Shown one piece after another: positions 1-10,175 of a stretch of DNA of 64,000 bases. Numbering within the stretch: position 1 is the first letter of the stretch; each line of letters starts with the position of its first letter. The position numbers were made by a program, and so were the translations under genes. The stretch lies in NCBI GenBank assembly GCA_045226255.1, contig JBGVCG010000003.1, positions 178,039 through 242,038 of the forward strand. Direction: 5' to 3'. The notes below the pieces were generated by a model. The model did not search any database. It was not told the DNA's origin and saw only the letters and a program-made list of their open reading frames with translations. The DNA is from UBA1181 sp045226255 (lineage in GTDB: Bacteria; Bacteroidota; Bacteroidia; Bacteroidales; Paludibacteraceae).

Positions 1-3000
1 GCCGTTCCGTTTTGGGTACACTCCCTCCAATCGTAATTACTATATACATTGTTGGTCCTCAACGTTGTTTGCGCACCTTCGCAGACAGGGTTGGCATCTG
101 CGATGATAGTCACTTCAGGCAAAGGATTCACATTGACATAGTATTCAGCTGTGTCTGTACAACTATTGTTGTTTGTTATGGACAATTCCACCTTGTATTG
201 CGGCACATTTGTTGTCGCAGGTATTTTAATGCTATCTTTTTTCGCTTCGGAGGAAGTCAATGTGTAGTTGGTTACCTCCCATTTATAGGTTGCGTTGTTT
301 GCATTCGTTATGTTGTCGTCGATTACACTTTTAAGTTTTGCGGTATCTTTGAAACATATACTTGTGCTTATTTTATTGCCGGCGTTATCTTCTATGTGGA
401 AAATAGGTTTCTGGTTGATTTTGAGTTCGAAGGTTGTGTCAATTTCGCAACCTCTTCCTCCCCCAGAAAGGGTGTCCCATGCATGGATGATGTAACTCTT
501 GCTCTTTCCGTAGAGTGGCCTTCTTTCCTCATATTTAACTTTCCCGTTCTTTGCTGTTAGTTCGATGTTCCCTTCGGAAATTATCTGAACTTTGTGTGTG
601 CCGGTAAATTGGATGGTTGGCGTTTCTCCCTCGCATATCTTTTCAGGATACATGCTGATGGATGGCTTAGTGCCCTCATATACATTGAAGTTTTTCTTTT
701 CGCTTTCACATCCCAAATCGTCTACAGCTCTGACAAACATGTTCATGTCGGAGGCGTATCCTAAGAACATATCCCTTAGGTCGCTTGCGGTCATGGTGTA
801 GGATAGGCCAGTTCCTAAGTATATGGTTCCTTGGTCTCTGACTGTGGCATACCATTTGAAGTCTATCGCCTGGTCTGATTGCGCTGTGACGGTCAAGTCG
901 CTTCCACTACATGCCGTGTAGTTTTCTACTGTCGGGAGGTCAACAATGTCTAAGTGGGCGATGACATAGTCGGAATCCTTACATTGCGTACTGTTGTCTG
1001 TGACAGTTACCCAATAGTAGATGTCTTTTACGGTTTGCGTTATTTCGCTTGGCATAACAACACATGAGTCTCTTTTGTTGGAACTTGTGATTATACCATG
1101 CTTGCTGACGTTATGGTCTCCAGTGTTTGTGAATCTATAATTACTGTTAGGTCCATTCTCATCACCTCGGTTCCAAACGTATGATATGTTGCTGCCTGGC
1201 ACGGAGAATTTAATCTTTTCATCAACGCATACAGTATTATTCTTTGTGTTATTGCTAAGGATAGTGAATTTAGGTTTCTTGTTGACGGTGGCTGTAACAG
1301 GGACAGGTTCGCTTGGACAAGAAATGATTTTTCCTGGGTATTGGTACTTGTGTGTTCCGACAACATGATATGTTTTGCTGTCCGACAAATTCTCGGAGTA
1401 TGTTTCTCCTATTTCTCCATTGTCCCATGAGAATTCGACGTTGTTCCAACTGTAATTGCTGTTGTTCGTGCCTAAATTCCCCTTTTGCACCGTTAATGTA
1501 GTCTGATTTCCTTCGCACACAGTGGATGGTGCAATCGTAAATTCAGGTGCTGGTATCGCTTTGACGTTGATGCTGGACACGTTCTTACATCCATTCACGT
1601 CATATACTGTCAGGATGTAGGTCTTGTCGGAATCTATTTTTTCGGTCAGGGACATGGCGCTGGAGAGTATGTTGCCAGTATTGCCGTTTTCAGTCCATGA
1701 GTAGCTGCTGAATGTGTTCTCGGAAGACAATGTGAGGTTCTCCCCTTTACATATAGCTGAGTCTCCTGTGATTCGGTTGTTGGCGCTGTCGTATACTACG
1801 ACGTTGTAGCTTTCATTGCTTGAACATGACAATGATCCTTGTGCGTTCGTGGCTGTCACATTAAAGACGTATGGATTTCCCATGCCTCTTGGTGCACTTG
1901 GTGTGAATGTGAACTGGCTGTTGTCATTCGGGTTGATGACAAATGCTTGTGGAGAAACGTTAGATCCATTGCCGGGCTCCCAACTTATATTTGCGTTTGC
2001 CAAGTCTGTTTTTGCAGAGATAGTCACGCTGTCTCCCAGACATATCTTGCTGGTGTTGCCGTCTGTGCTTGGGTCAAAGGAGATGACTGGTTTCTTTACC
2101 ACATTGATAGTGAATGTGGTGTCGAGGGAGCATTGATTCGTGTCCACCACAATAGCGGTGTATGTTTTCGAATCTGTCAATGCGTCGAGATTGATTTCCA
2201 GTTTTCTGGTGCCGCCTGTTGTCTCGGGTTGGTCGAAGGTTGTTCCTCCCTGCAGGGATACACTCCTCAAATCCGTTGCGGAGATTGTCACTTTCGCTTG
2301 GCTTCCTTCGCATATCGCATTGGCAGAGATTGTCACGTCAGACCTCTGCTTGATGGACACGTTGACTTCCACAGGCTCACTGCTACAGTGGTCGTCAGAA
2401 CCATAGACTGTGAATTTCTCGTTCTTGTTGATGACTGGATAGATGATCGCTCCGTTCAAGACGCCATTATCATTGTTCCATACGTATGTTAAGTTCTGTG
2501 AGCTGCCCGCCTGAGGCTTTGCTTCCAATTTCGCGATGTCTCCTTGACATACCGTCACGTTCGGATCCGTTTCTATGGAAGGAATGTCATGCACCGTTAT
2601 TGTTATTTCCGTGCTGTCCCAACATCCATTGTTTCCTTCTCCTTTAACCTTCAGGGTGTAGGTGCCGGATGCGGTTGGTTTGAATACACTGGTGCTGTTT
2701 GACGCTGTCAATCCTGCGGCAGCGGTCCAAATGTAGGACGTTCCACCTGTTGCAGAGAGGATGGCACTATCTCCCAAACAAATTTCCCTGGATATTGGGT
2801 TGCTAGAAATCTGTATGATAGGCAATGCGTTGACGGTGATGATTTGATCCTTGGTCTCGCTCTTACAACCTTTGATGTTCGTCGCGGTTACGTGGTAGAG
2901 CTGCCCTTGCGTCATAGGCTCTGTGGTGTATCTGTCTTCTGATTGAGTTGCATCGTGATGGATGACATTATATACGTTGTCTCTCCTGACTTTGAATGTG

Positions 3001-6000
3001 TCGGCATTATGTATGTTCGTGAATAAGATGACTCCGCTTTCCTTCTCACATACAGGTGCTGCATTTATGTCGAACGTAGGGTTCGGATTTCCTTTGACGA
3101 TTGCAGTGTCAGTTCCGATACATCCATTGGCTTCGGTTCCGAGAAGGACGAATTCCGTTGTCTCTTTCCTGATGGTAGGGCGATATCCTGCACCTCCACC
3201 CACACTTGTGCCGTCTTGGAACCAAGAGTAGTTGCCCGTGGTTACACCGCTGGCGGTCAGTGTAATCACATCATCTATACATTTGTCTGTCGCACCAATG
3301 ATTTCCACGTTTGGCAATTGGTTGATTGTCACGTTAAATGTGGCAGGGGTTGACTTACACTCTCCCTCTTGTACCTGAACGGTCGCTCCGATGGTAGAGG
3401 CGTTGCTGTTTGCTGAAGAGATGTACTTCGCATAGTATTGAGTGCTATCTTCTGTCGCACGCCAAGCCTTGTTATTCCATGAATACTTCACATTGGCCGG
3501 GTCGGAGATATTGCTGATGTTGGCTTGTAGGGTGATGCTATCACCTTTACAGATGCTGTTCTTTCCGCTAGGGCTTGTGATGGTGACGCGCGGTATGTCG
3601 TTCACTGTCACTTGTTCCGATTTGGTTGTTGTACATGAACCGTTGTCTGCCGTCACCTTTATGGTATAGACTTTGGCGATAGTCAGTGCAGTGTCTAATG
3701 TGGTGGCGGTAGTTGATCTTCGGTTATCCCATGAGTAGCCGATGATTCCGTCGCTGGCGTCAGTGATTTCAAATCTTACGCTGTCGTTCTTACATATTGT
3801 TTTTTTGTCAACTTTGAGTTTGAAATCTGGTGCGTTCGCAACATTTACAGGGTAGTGTACGGTGTCCGATTCACAACCAGAGATGTCGGTACCCTTAATG
3901 ACGAAGGTGGTTGCACCTCTCAACTCCTGAATGTTGTAGACGCTGCTCTTGTTGTTTAGATCGTTGCCAGCCACGTCTGTCCATGTCCATCCCGTGTTGA
4001 TCATGTTATTGCCTTCTGCGATTATTTTCACATTCTTACCATAACATATGGCAGATGTTGGGTCTTGTCTCACCGTGAACGTCGGCAGTGTGTTAACTTC
4101 CACGAGCGCAGGTTGACTGGTAGTTCTACAGCCCTTGGCGTATGTGGCTGTTAACGTGAATGTTGTGGCATCGTCAAATCTCACATTGATCTTTTCAGAC
4201 GTATTGTTGGTCGGCGAGACATATGTAATTGGATGGTTAGCTGACCAACTATACCCTGTTATTTGGGATGCATCACCGATCGCACTCAACTCCGCTGGTT
4301 GCCCCTTGCAGACATATCCCTTCCCTTTATCGATGCCGATGGATGGTACGGAATAGATTTCTACGGTGGTGTCAATCTGAGCTGTACATTTCTCTTGGGT
4401 TTCAGCAGTGATGACATATTTGCGTCTTTCGTTTAGTCCGCCGGTGTTGAATACAAATTCTCTTTCGCTAAAAGATTTAGGGCTAATGCTTGGATTCATT
4501 GACCATGTCACGCTGGCATTCCCGGAAGATACTGCGATGGTGATGGAATCTCCTTCGCAGAGTGTGTCTTGAGCCATTGTGATGGAGAGCGTAGGTTTTG
4601 TTTTGACGTTAAGCTCTTTTTGAGCAGAACCATAGCATCCGTCTTGTACACCGCTTACGATGAATGTGGTCTTTTCAGTGACGATCGGGTTGATGCTTTG
4701 GCAAGAGGAACATGGATAGTTGGTCGTATCGTTCGCTGCGCTATTGTTCTTTACCTGTTTCCATGTGTAGGTGGTTGCACCGCTCGCTTGGAGATTGATC
4801 GGTTCTCCGCTGCAGACGGTATCTGCGTCTGCGGTAATTCTCACGTCTGGTTTGCCGTGGACGGTGATGGTGTATGGCTCTGCCTCGCCTACGCAACCCC
4901 TGCTGTCTTCTCCTATCACGTTGAAGATGGTTCTTTGTGTGCTTGCGATTGAGTCATACCTGTCTCCTGTCGTGCCGTTGTCCCATTTGTATGAAGAACC
5001 ACCTTTGGCGGTAAGGCTGACCGTCTCACCTTCGCAATAGTCCTTCTTTCCGACGATGTAGATGTTCGGTTTTGATACGACGCTGAAGTTAAAGTTCTTT
5101 TTGGTTTTACAACCCTCTTTTGTCGTTCCGTGAACCTGTATTTGGTAAATGGAATTATTCGGTACAGGGTTGATGTCTATGAACGAATCCCTGTTTGCCC
5201 CATATTGTATATAGGTGCCTGTCATGAGGGAGAATCCTGCTAATGGTATCCATTGGACAGTGTCGATTGTGGTTGTGCCGACTTGCTTGATAGCCATTTC
5301 TATTTTGTTCCCTTCGCAGACAAAATCCTTCTCCATGGTGAAGTCAGGGTAAGGATATACCGTGATGGTGGTGAATGTGTCGTTGAAGCAAAGCTTATTG
5401 GTTGTGCCGACTACTCTAACGTTTGCATTTTGAGAAAGAGGAATCTCGATTCTATCTCCAGTTGCATTGGCTATGGTTGCGCCTCCGTCAACTGCTGTGA
5501 TGCTCCATGCGTAGGTGCCCTGGGTTCCTGCACCTTCTGCAGAAAGGTATACTTTGGAGTTGACGCAAGAATCCTTGCTTGCATCTTTTGTGATGGAAAT
5601 GATAGGCCTGCTGTGGACTTCCAATGCTGTTGGGGCGGATACACCGTTACAGAGGTTGCTTCCTCTTCCTGATACTCTATAGTATGTGTTATCATCAGGA
5701 GACACTTTAATGGATGAGCCATTGAGGTTGTTGATTGTGCTCCAGTTCGTTCCATCCTCGCTGTATTCCCACACGTAGGTTTGTCCGCTTTCCCCGCCTG
5801 TTACGGTAAGGGTTGCGCTATCTCCTTTACAAATGCCACCTTCTGCGCCGGAAATGGCCAAGGCAGGAGCCTCAAGAACGGTGATTTCGACGGATTTTTC
5901 CTCTTCGCAACCGTTAAGTGAACCTGTGAAGAAGAATTCCTTAGTTCCGGCTCTGCCCACATCCGGAATTCTCCAAATGTATTCGTTATTGGCATTCAGG

Positions 6001-9000
6001 TTTTTGGCGATGGTGTCTCCTAAGTATATATACCTGTCCGCACCCTTTAATTTAACCTCCCCTTCCGCATTTTCACAGTAGGTGCCGGAAGCGGTTGCGG
6101 TCAATGTAGGGTATGGTTTAGTCGTCAGGGTAGTGTCATGACTGGATTTACATCCATTCTGAGTCTCTCCTGTCACAGATATGGATTCACTCTCGTTGTT
6201 GAGGGCCATGGTGATTTGTTCGCCAATGGCACCGCTGCTCCACGTGTATTTGATGATTTGGTTTGAGAGCGAAGGATCCATTGTTTGTGCATTCAGTACC
6301 TTAGTTTCGCCGATACACACCACATCCGTGTTTGGAGTGGTGATTATGATGGCGGGAGCCTGTTCAATCTCCACGTATATGGAGTCTTTACTTTTACATC
6401 CTGTGCCGGCGTTTTCACCCTCTACTATATACCATCCGTCGCTTGGAGAGTCCCAAGTGCATTCCCATTCCCTTCCGGTGATTCCTCCCCCTTGCTTCCA
6501 CCAAGTGTATGAACTAGCTCCTGTTGCGGATAGAGACAGTGCGTCACCCACGCAAATTTTGTTGAGACCTATGATGCCGACTCCTGGTGCTTCGTTCACG
6601 GTCAGACTGAATTCGCTGCTGGACTTACAAGTAATTCCTCCATTTATCTTGTAACCCTCCACGGTGTAGAATCTCTTGGATTCGTTGGCGGTCAGGATGA
6701 AACTCAGAGGTCCGTTGGCTGGGGTAGTGGTACTTCCCGCTACGGAATCATTGTCGACCGAGCAGGAGTCGACCCCTGATACTTTCAACTCGAATTCCGA
6801 ACCTGCGCACACGCTTGGAACATTGTTGAACTCGATGGTTGGGTTTTTATACATCCATATGAATATGGAGTCTGTGCTTGTACAACCTTTGACGTCACTT
6901 CCGCTGACGGTGTAACGATATACATATTTCCCGTTCTGGAAATATTGGTTGCTTTCTGCTGGCGTGGCAGTGATGACGTCCAGTGTTGGTTGTCCTTGGT
7001 TCGGAGTGGTCCAAACGAAGGTCCTGACCGCATCGCCTCTGGCGTCTGTTCCGGACACTTTCATGGTGGTTGAACCTCCGGCGCATATTTCAGTGTATCC
7101 GTTTTCGACGGCTTTGTTGTTGGCGGTAATGGTCAACTCCGGCAATGGCATTGCATTGATGCGGATGGAGTCAACTTGCATACATCCGTTTTCCGCCATC
7201 ACGGCTAAATAGAAGTTGGTGCTATCTGATGCGGTGATGCCGGATAGCTCCGCTTTCGCATTCGTCATCACGTGGAAATCATTCCCGTTGATTTGTTCTA
7301 TTCCGCCCCATGTGTCTTTGTCATACCATGCGTATTGACAATCCTCCATGCTGGTGCTTCCGTCCAATTTTATATCTGATGTGCCCTTACATATATCCAC
7401 CTGCTTGATTTGCCCATTAGGTATGTACATGTTGGAGATGGATATTTTTGAGGTTGGCTTTTCGATGACCGATACGTCGTGGAAGCCTTCGAAGACACAT
7501 TCCATGACATTGTTGTTGACGCTTCTTCTGTTTTGGTGAATCTGTAACCTGTATTGTATGGTTCCGTTCACAGGTTTTACGGTGCAGTATCTTCCGTCTG
7601 AACCACTCGATTTTTTCAGAGTGTCACCTACCTCGTTCAGCCATACGTAGTAGTAATCTTCGTTGTATGCTTTGAGTGAATCCTCAGGATATGATTCATC
7701 GTCCAAACTGAGTGTGGTGGAGTCTCCGTAGCAGACATAGTCCTCTCCATTGATGACCACATCCGGTCTTCTGCTTACATCAATTGATTTGATGACCGGA
7801 ATTTTACAGTCGTTCTTTGTGATGACCATTAATCGAGTGGAGAAACTGCAACCATTGTCAGATTGACAGTTGAAAAGTTTTGTCGGCTCGAATGCTCCGT
7901 CTTCCTCTTCCACTTCTCCTGCTTGGTTGTAGTAGGTCCACACTTGGTAGGTGATTTCATCGTTTTTTATTTGTGTTCCGTCGCTCATTGTGACAGGATG
8001 CACTTCTGAGAGGTTGTTAAACTTCACCTCATTGTAGCATCCTTTGTCCCATGTGAAATCCGCAGTAATAGGGTCCTTTAACAATCGGAATGTTTCTATC
8101 ACCTTGGTGCAGTTCGGGTCTGCGCTGTTGTACATGGTGCAGGTGTAATCCATGTTTTCTTTGATATCAGCGTCTGGTATGGCGCAAATGTATGCGGTTT
8201 TTTGATTTTGTGGTGTAAAGACTTTTCCGTCACTTCTCTTCCATTCGTATGTGTCGAAAGCATCAGGCGCGGTGATGACCGCATCCTCACCATTCCCGCA
8301 GTTCTTGATTACCAACTCCATCTTTTGGGTAGAGGCGTTGACGTAGGCGTAGGTGCGGTGAAAACCTCCGGTGAAAGCGGTCACAAAGGTTTTGTTCCTC
8401 TTACATACCGAGCAGTATGCGTTGAAATAGCCTGCGCTGTCTGTAGGAACGAGAGGTTCTGTGTTTGTGTAAAATATGGGTTTTCCTTGGGCTTCGTGCT
8501 CTCGATCTCCACCACATCTAGGCAATAGTTCCAGACAATCTCGATTCTCCACCTCAATGGTAACTTCTTGACCCACTAATTCTCGAAGGTCGTAGCTTAG
8601 CGCCACCCATCCGTCGTAATAGAATTGTGACAGTAAATCCCTTACATGTGATGCGTTACATTTTGGGTTCGATGAGTTGCATGAATCCATGGTGACATTG
8701 TTGAAATAAAGCCATTTGCGTCTTATGCATTGTTTCTTGTCTGGGAGACAATCGTACTGCTTGCAGACTTGTTGGGATTCGACACATTCCTGATATGGGA
8801 TTTGTTGGTATTGTACACATCGCCGACCCGGTCCATACCCTTGGTATCTTATGCAATCCCCGTTTTTGTATTTTGTAATATATCGCACACAACTGTCACC
8901 TGTCAATAAGCAATTGTTATAATTATATCCGAGGCATTTCCATTCCGCACATTCTGCAGTTTCCACAGAGTCCAGTTTCTCTTGTTTGTCCCTCTCATAC

Positions 9001-9770
9001 TCACATGCTTGTTTGAGCCTTGGGTCACTGCTGGAATGATATTCCACTTTGGAACCGCATTCTTGGGAAGGAATCAGTGTGCCATCGTTTTTATAAACCT
9101 TGATGCTGAAACGGGGCCTCAGGTTGTCGGGATGTAGATGCGGATGGCTAATAGGGTCTTCGTCCTGCATGATGACCGCATAACGAAGCGTGAGGAGTGT
9201 GGAGTTCTCTTTCACTTCGAATTTATAAATGGCACGTTCCGCCATCGCCCTGTTCTTTTCTGACACCAATGTGGAGTCGTTGTAATGCACCTCTGCCGTG
9301 TCGTAGGAACCGATACGCATGGATTGTCCGAAGCCTTCTGGTACTAATCTGATGTTGTCGCATGCCAGGTTAAAATCGAATGCCGTACTTGCTACCACCT
9401 CGAAGTATCCACGTTCTGTTGTGGTGTTCTCTTCCTTTAGCGTCCAGGTGTCTTGTGCATTCGGATCCATCGGGTCTCCGTTTCCGAAGGTGTTGTTGAC
9501 ATCGTCACAGATGACCAACCTCGAATTCCTCTCGTCGTGGTGGCCTTTGTATTTGTGCCCGTTGTAGCTGTAATTTGGATTCTCGGTATATGTCAACGGC
9601 CCATAATATCCGTAGTATCTTGTCCAATTCTCGAACGTTCCTTTCTCGAAACTGAGGTTTGGCGTGTCTATGTTTCTTGTCGCTGCGTAGGTAGACGCTC
9701 CGGTAAGGATTAGCGATATTGCTACAATTAAGTTGATCTTCAATAGTTTGTGTATATACTTTGCTTCCAT
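1..9770 (-). CDS. Giant secreted Ig-like/PKD repeat surface protein, C-terminus beyond the window
   Basis: The frame is open from an ATG at 9770 down to position 3 without a stop, giving 3256 codons; the same frame makes sense at both ends. Residues 1-29 look like a signal peptide (hydrophobic core, then ASTYA). Residues about 35-480 resemble a jelly-roll/lectin-like region with a Cys-rich insert (about 240-355). A segment around residue 493 reads NCGNGEDAVITAP, followed by a PKD-like region. From about residue 665 to the edge there are roughly 30 Ig-like units of about 80-90 residues, each with a C-x-G-(D/E) motif, an A-S-G-A-x-x-Y-x-W stretch and a later GC pair. This is typical of Bacteroidota adhesins exported by T9SS. 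The sorting domain is expected to the left of the window. Function as adhesin or gliding-type filament is inference. A promoter lies 35 bases upstream of the ATG. Confidence 0.9.
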   Translation of the reverse strand, partial: MEAKYIHKLLKINLIVAISLILTGASTYAATRNIDTPNLSFEKGTFENWTRYYGYYGPLTYTENPNYSYNGHKYKGHHDERNSRLVICDDVNNTFGNGDPMDPNAQDTWTLKEENTTTERGYFEVVASTAFDFNLACDNIRLVPEGFGQSMRIGSYDTAEVHYNDSTLVSEKNRAMAERAIYKFEVKENSTLLTLRYAVIMQDEDPISHPHLHPDNLRPRFSIKVYKNDGTLIPSQECGSKVEYHSSSDPRLKQACEYERDKQEKLDSVETAECAEWKCLGYNYNNCLLTGDSCVRYITKYKNGDCIRYQGYGPGRRCVQYQQIPYQECVESQQVCKQYDCLPDKKQCIRRKWLYFNNVTMDSCNSSNPKCNASHVRDLLSQFYYDGWVALSYDLRELVGQEVTIEVENRDCLELLPRCGGDREHEAQGKPIFYTNTEPLVPTDSAGYFNAYCSVCKRNKTFVTAFTGGFHRTYAYVNASTQKMELVIKNCGNGEDAVITAPDAFDTYEWKRSDGKVFTPQNQKTAYICAIPDADIKENMDYTCTMYNSADPNCTKVIETFRLLKDPITADFTWDKGCYNEVKFNNLSEVHPVTMSDGTQIKNDEITYQVWTYYNQAGEVEEEDGAFEPTKLFNCQSDNGCSFSTRLMVITKNDCKIPVIKSIDVSRRPDVVINGEDYVCYGDSTTLSLDDESYPEDSLKAYNEDYYYVWLNEVGDTLKKSSGSDGRYCTVKPVNGTIQYRLQIHQNRRSVNNNVMECVFEGFHDVSVIEKPTSKISISNMYIPNGQIKQVDICKGTSDIKLDGSTSMEDCQYAWYDKDTWGGIEQINGNDFHVMTNAKAELSGITASDSTNFYLAVMAENGCMQVDSIRINAMPLPELTITANNKAVENGYTEICAGGSTTMKVSGTDARGDAVRTFVWTTPNQGQPTLDVITATPAESNQYFQNGKYVYRYTVSGSDVKGCTSTDSIFIWMYKNPTIEFNNVPSVCAGSEFELKVSGVDSCSVDNDSVAGSTTTPANGPLSFILTANESKRFYTVEGYKINGGITCKSSSEFSLTVNEAPGVGIIGLNKICVGDALSLSATGASSYTWWKQGGGITGREWECTWDSPSDGWYIVEGENAGTGCKSKDSIYVEIEQAPAIIITTPNTDVVCIGETKVLNAQTMDPSLSNQIIKYTWSSGAIGEQITMALNNESESISVTGETQNGCKSSHDTTLTTKPYPTLTATASGTYCENAEGEVKLKGADRYIYLGDTIAKNLNANNEYIWRIPDVGRAGTKEFFFTGSLNGCEEEKSVEITVLEAPALAISGAEGGICKGDSATLTVTGGESGQTYVWEYSEDGTNWSTINNLNGSSIKVSPDDNTYYRVSGRGSNLCNGVSAPTALEVHSRPIISITKDASKDSCVNSKVYLSAEGAGTQGTYAWSITAVDGGATIANATGDRIEIPLSQNANVRVVGTTNKLCFNDTFTTITVYPYPDFTMEKDFVCEGNKIEMAIKQVGTTTIDTVQWIPLAGFSLMTGTYIQYGANRDSFIDINPVPNNSIYQIQVHGTTKEGCKTKKNFNFSVVSKPNIYIVGKKDYCEGETVSLTAKGGSSYKWDNGTTGDRYDSIASTQRTIFNVIGEDSRGCVGEAEPYTITVHGKPDVRITADADTVCSGEPINLQASGATTYTWKQVKNNSAANDTTNYPCSSCQSINPIVTEKTTFIVSGVQDGCYGSAQKELNVKTKPTLSITMAQDTLCEGDSITIAVSSGNASVTWSMNPSISPKSFSEREFVFNTGGLNERRKYVITAETQEKCTAQIDTTVEIYSVPSIGIDKGKGYVCKGQPAELSAIGDASQITGYSWSANHPITYVSPTNNTSEKINVRFDDATTFTLTATYAKGCRTTSQPALVEVNTLPTFTVRQDPTSAICYGKNVKIIAEGNNMINTGWTWTDVAGNDLNNKSSVYNIQELRGATTFVIKGTDISGCESDTVHYPVNVANAPDFKLKVDKKTICKNDSVRFEITDASDGIIGYSWDNRRSTTATTLDTALTIAKVYTIKVTADNGSCTTTKSEQVTVNDIPRVTITSPSGKNSICKGDSITLQANISNISDPANVKYSWNNKAWRATEDSTQYYAKYISSANSNASTIGATVQVQEGECKSTPATFNVTINQLPNVEIIGATDKCIDDVITLTASGVTTGNYSWFQDGTSVGGGAGYRPTIRKETTEFVLLGTEANGCIGTDTAIVKGNPNPTFDINAAPVCEKESGVILFTNIHNADTFKVRRDNVYNVIHHDATQSEDRYTTEPMTQGQLYHVTATNIKGCKSETKDQIITVNALPIIQISSNPISREICLGDSAILSATGGTSYIWTAAAGLTASNSTSVFKPTASGTYTLKVKGEGNNGCWDSTEITITVHDIPSIETDPNVTVCQGDIAKLEAKPQAGSSQNLTYVWNNDNGVLNGAIIYPVINKNEKFTVYGSDDHCSSEPVEVNVSIKQRSDVTISANAICEGSQAKVTISATDLRSVSLQGGTTFDQPETTGGTRKLEINLDALTDSKTYTAIVVDTNQCSLDTTFTINVVKKPVISFDPSTDGNTSKICLGDSVTISAKTDLANANISWEPGNGSNVSPQAFVINPNDNSQFTFTPSAPRGMGNPYVFNVTATNAQGSLSCSSNESYNVVVYDSANNRITGDSAICKGENLTLSSENTFSSYSWTENGNTGNILSSAMSLTEKIDSDKTYILTVYDVNGCKNVSSINVKAIPAPEFTIAPSTVCEGNQTTLTVQKGNLGTNNSNYSWNNVEFSWDNGEIGETYSENLSDSKTYHVVGTHKYQYPGKIISCPSEPVPVTATVNKKPKFTILSNNTKNNTVCVDEKIKFSVPGSNISYVWNRGDENGPNSNYRFTNTGDHNVSKHGIITSSNKRDSCVVMPSEITQTVKDIYYWVTVTDNSTQCKDSDYVIAHLDIVDLPTVENYTACSGSDLTVTAQSDQAIDFKWYATVRDQGTIYLGTGLSYTMTASDLRDMFLGYASDMNMFVRAVDDLGCESEKKNFNVYEGTKPSISMYPEKICEGETPTIQFTGTHKVQIISEGNIELTAKNGKVKYEERRPLYGKSKSYIIHAWDTLSGGGRGCEIDTTFELKINQKPIFHIEDNAGNKISTSICFKDTAKLKSVIDDNITNANNATYKWEVTNYTLTSSEAKKDSIKIPATTNVPQYKVELSITNNNSCTDTAEYYVNVNPLPEVTIIADANPVCEGAQTTLRTNNVYSNYDWRECTQNGT

Positions 9771-9804
9771 AAGCTTATAAATTTTTCTGTGTTAATAGCA
9801 ATAT

Positions 9805-9836
9805 CAAAAGTAAATCTATTTTTTTTCATTAACAAA
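9805..9836 (-). promoter_or_regulatory. Bacteroidota-type promoter of the giant surface protein
   Basis: On the minus strand TTTG (9836-9833) is followed after 20 bases by TACTTTTG (9812-9805), matching the TTTG / TAnnTTTG consensus of Bacteroidota sigma-ABfr promoters. It sits 35 bases before the ATG at 9770. Confidence 0.7.
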
Positions 9837-10052
9837 TTTTAAACATGGAAATAGATGTAAAAAAGTCAATTGGTATCGCAATTATGTCATCATTGCGTCA
9901 TTTTTTGTCCATAGCGTTCGATCGTCCGATAATTTACTGATAGATAATTTGTTGCGTGTTCTTTCTCGGAAGTCCTCTGTTGTGTCGCTAGAAAAGTACC
10001 CGAAATCGTTGTTGACTCCATCCCGAAAGACGTGTTTTTTGTGTATATGACA

Positions 10053-10088
10053 ACAAGCGGAGACAATTCTTTCTTTGTCTCCGCTTGT
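10053..10088 (-). terminator. Hairpin terminator after PfkB kinase
   Basis: A perfect 14-base-pair stem (core CAAGCGGAGACAA / TTGTCTCCGCTTG) with an 8-base loop lies about 90 bases past the kinase stop. The T-run on the minus side is weak, so termination efficiency is uncertain. Confidence 0.65.
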
Positions 10089-10175
10089 GTCTGGTTTTCA
10101 AATATTTGTATTTTCTGTGTAATAGATACCGTGATGAATCTATCCGGCGGTGCGAATGTTTAGTTGAAGTATGTC

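Larger units (their letters stand above)
9771..10175. other. Intergenic region between giant surface protein and PfkB kinase
   Basis: This 405-base, AT-rich stretch holds the promoter of the left gene (9805-9836) and the terminator of the kinase (10053-10088). I see no gene or other convincing element in the remainder. Confidence 0.6.

Noticed and set aside
1..9700. Many short plus-strand frames in the first 9.7 kb
   Set aside because: One continuous minus-strand frame with Ig-like repeats covers the region; the plus frames are its shadows.
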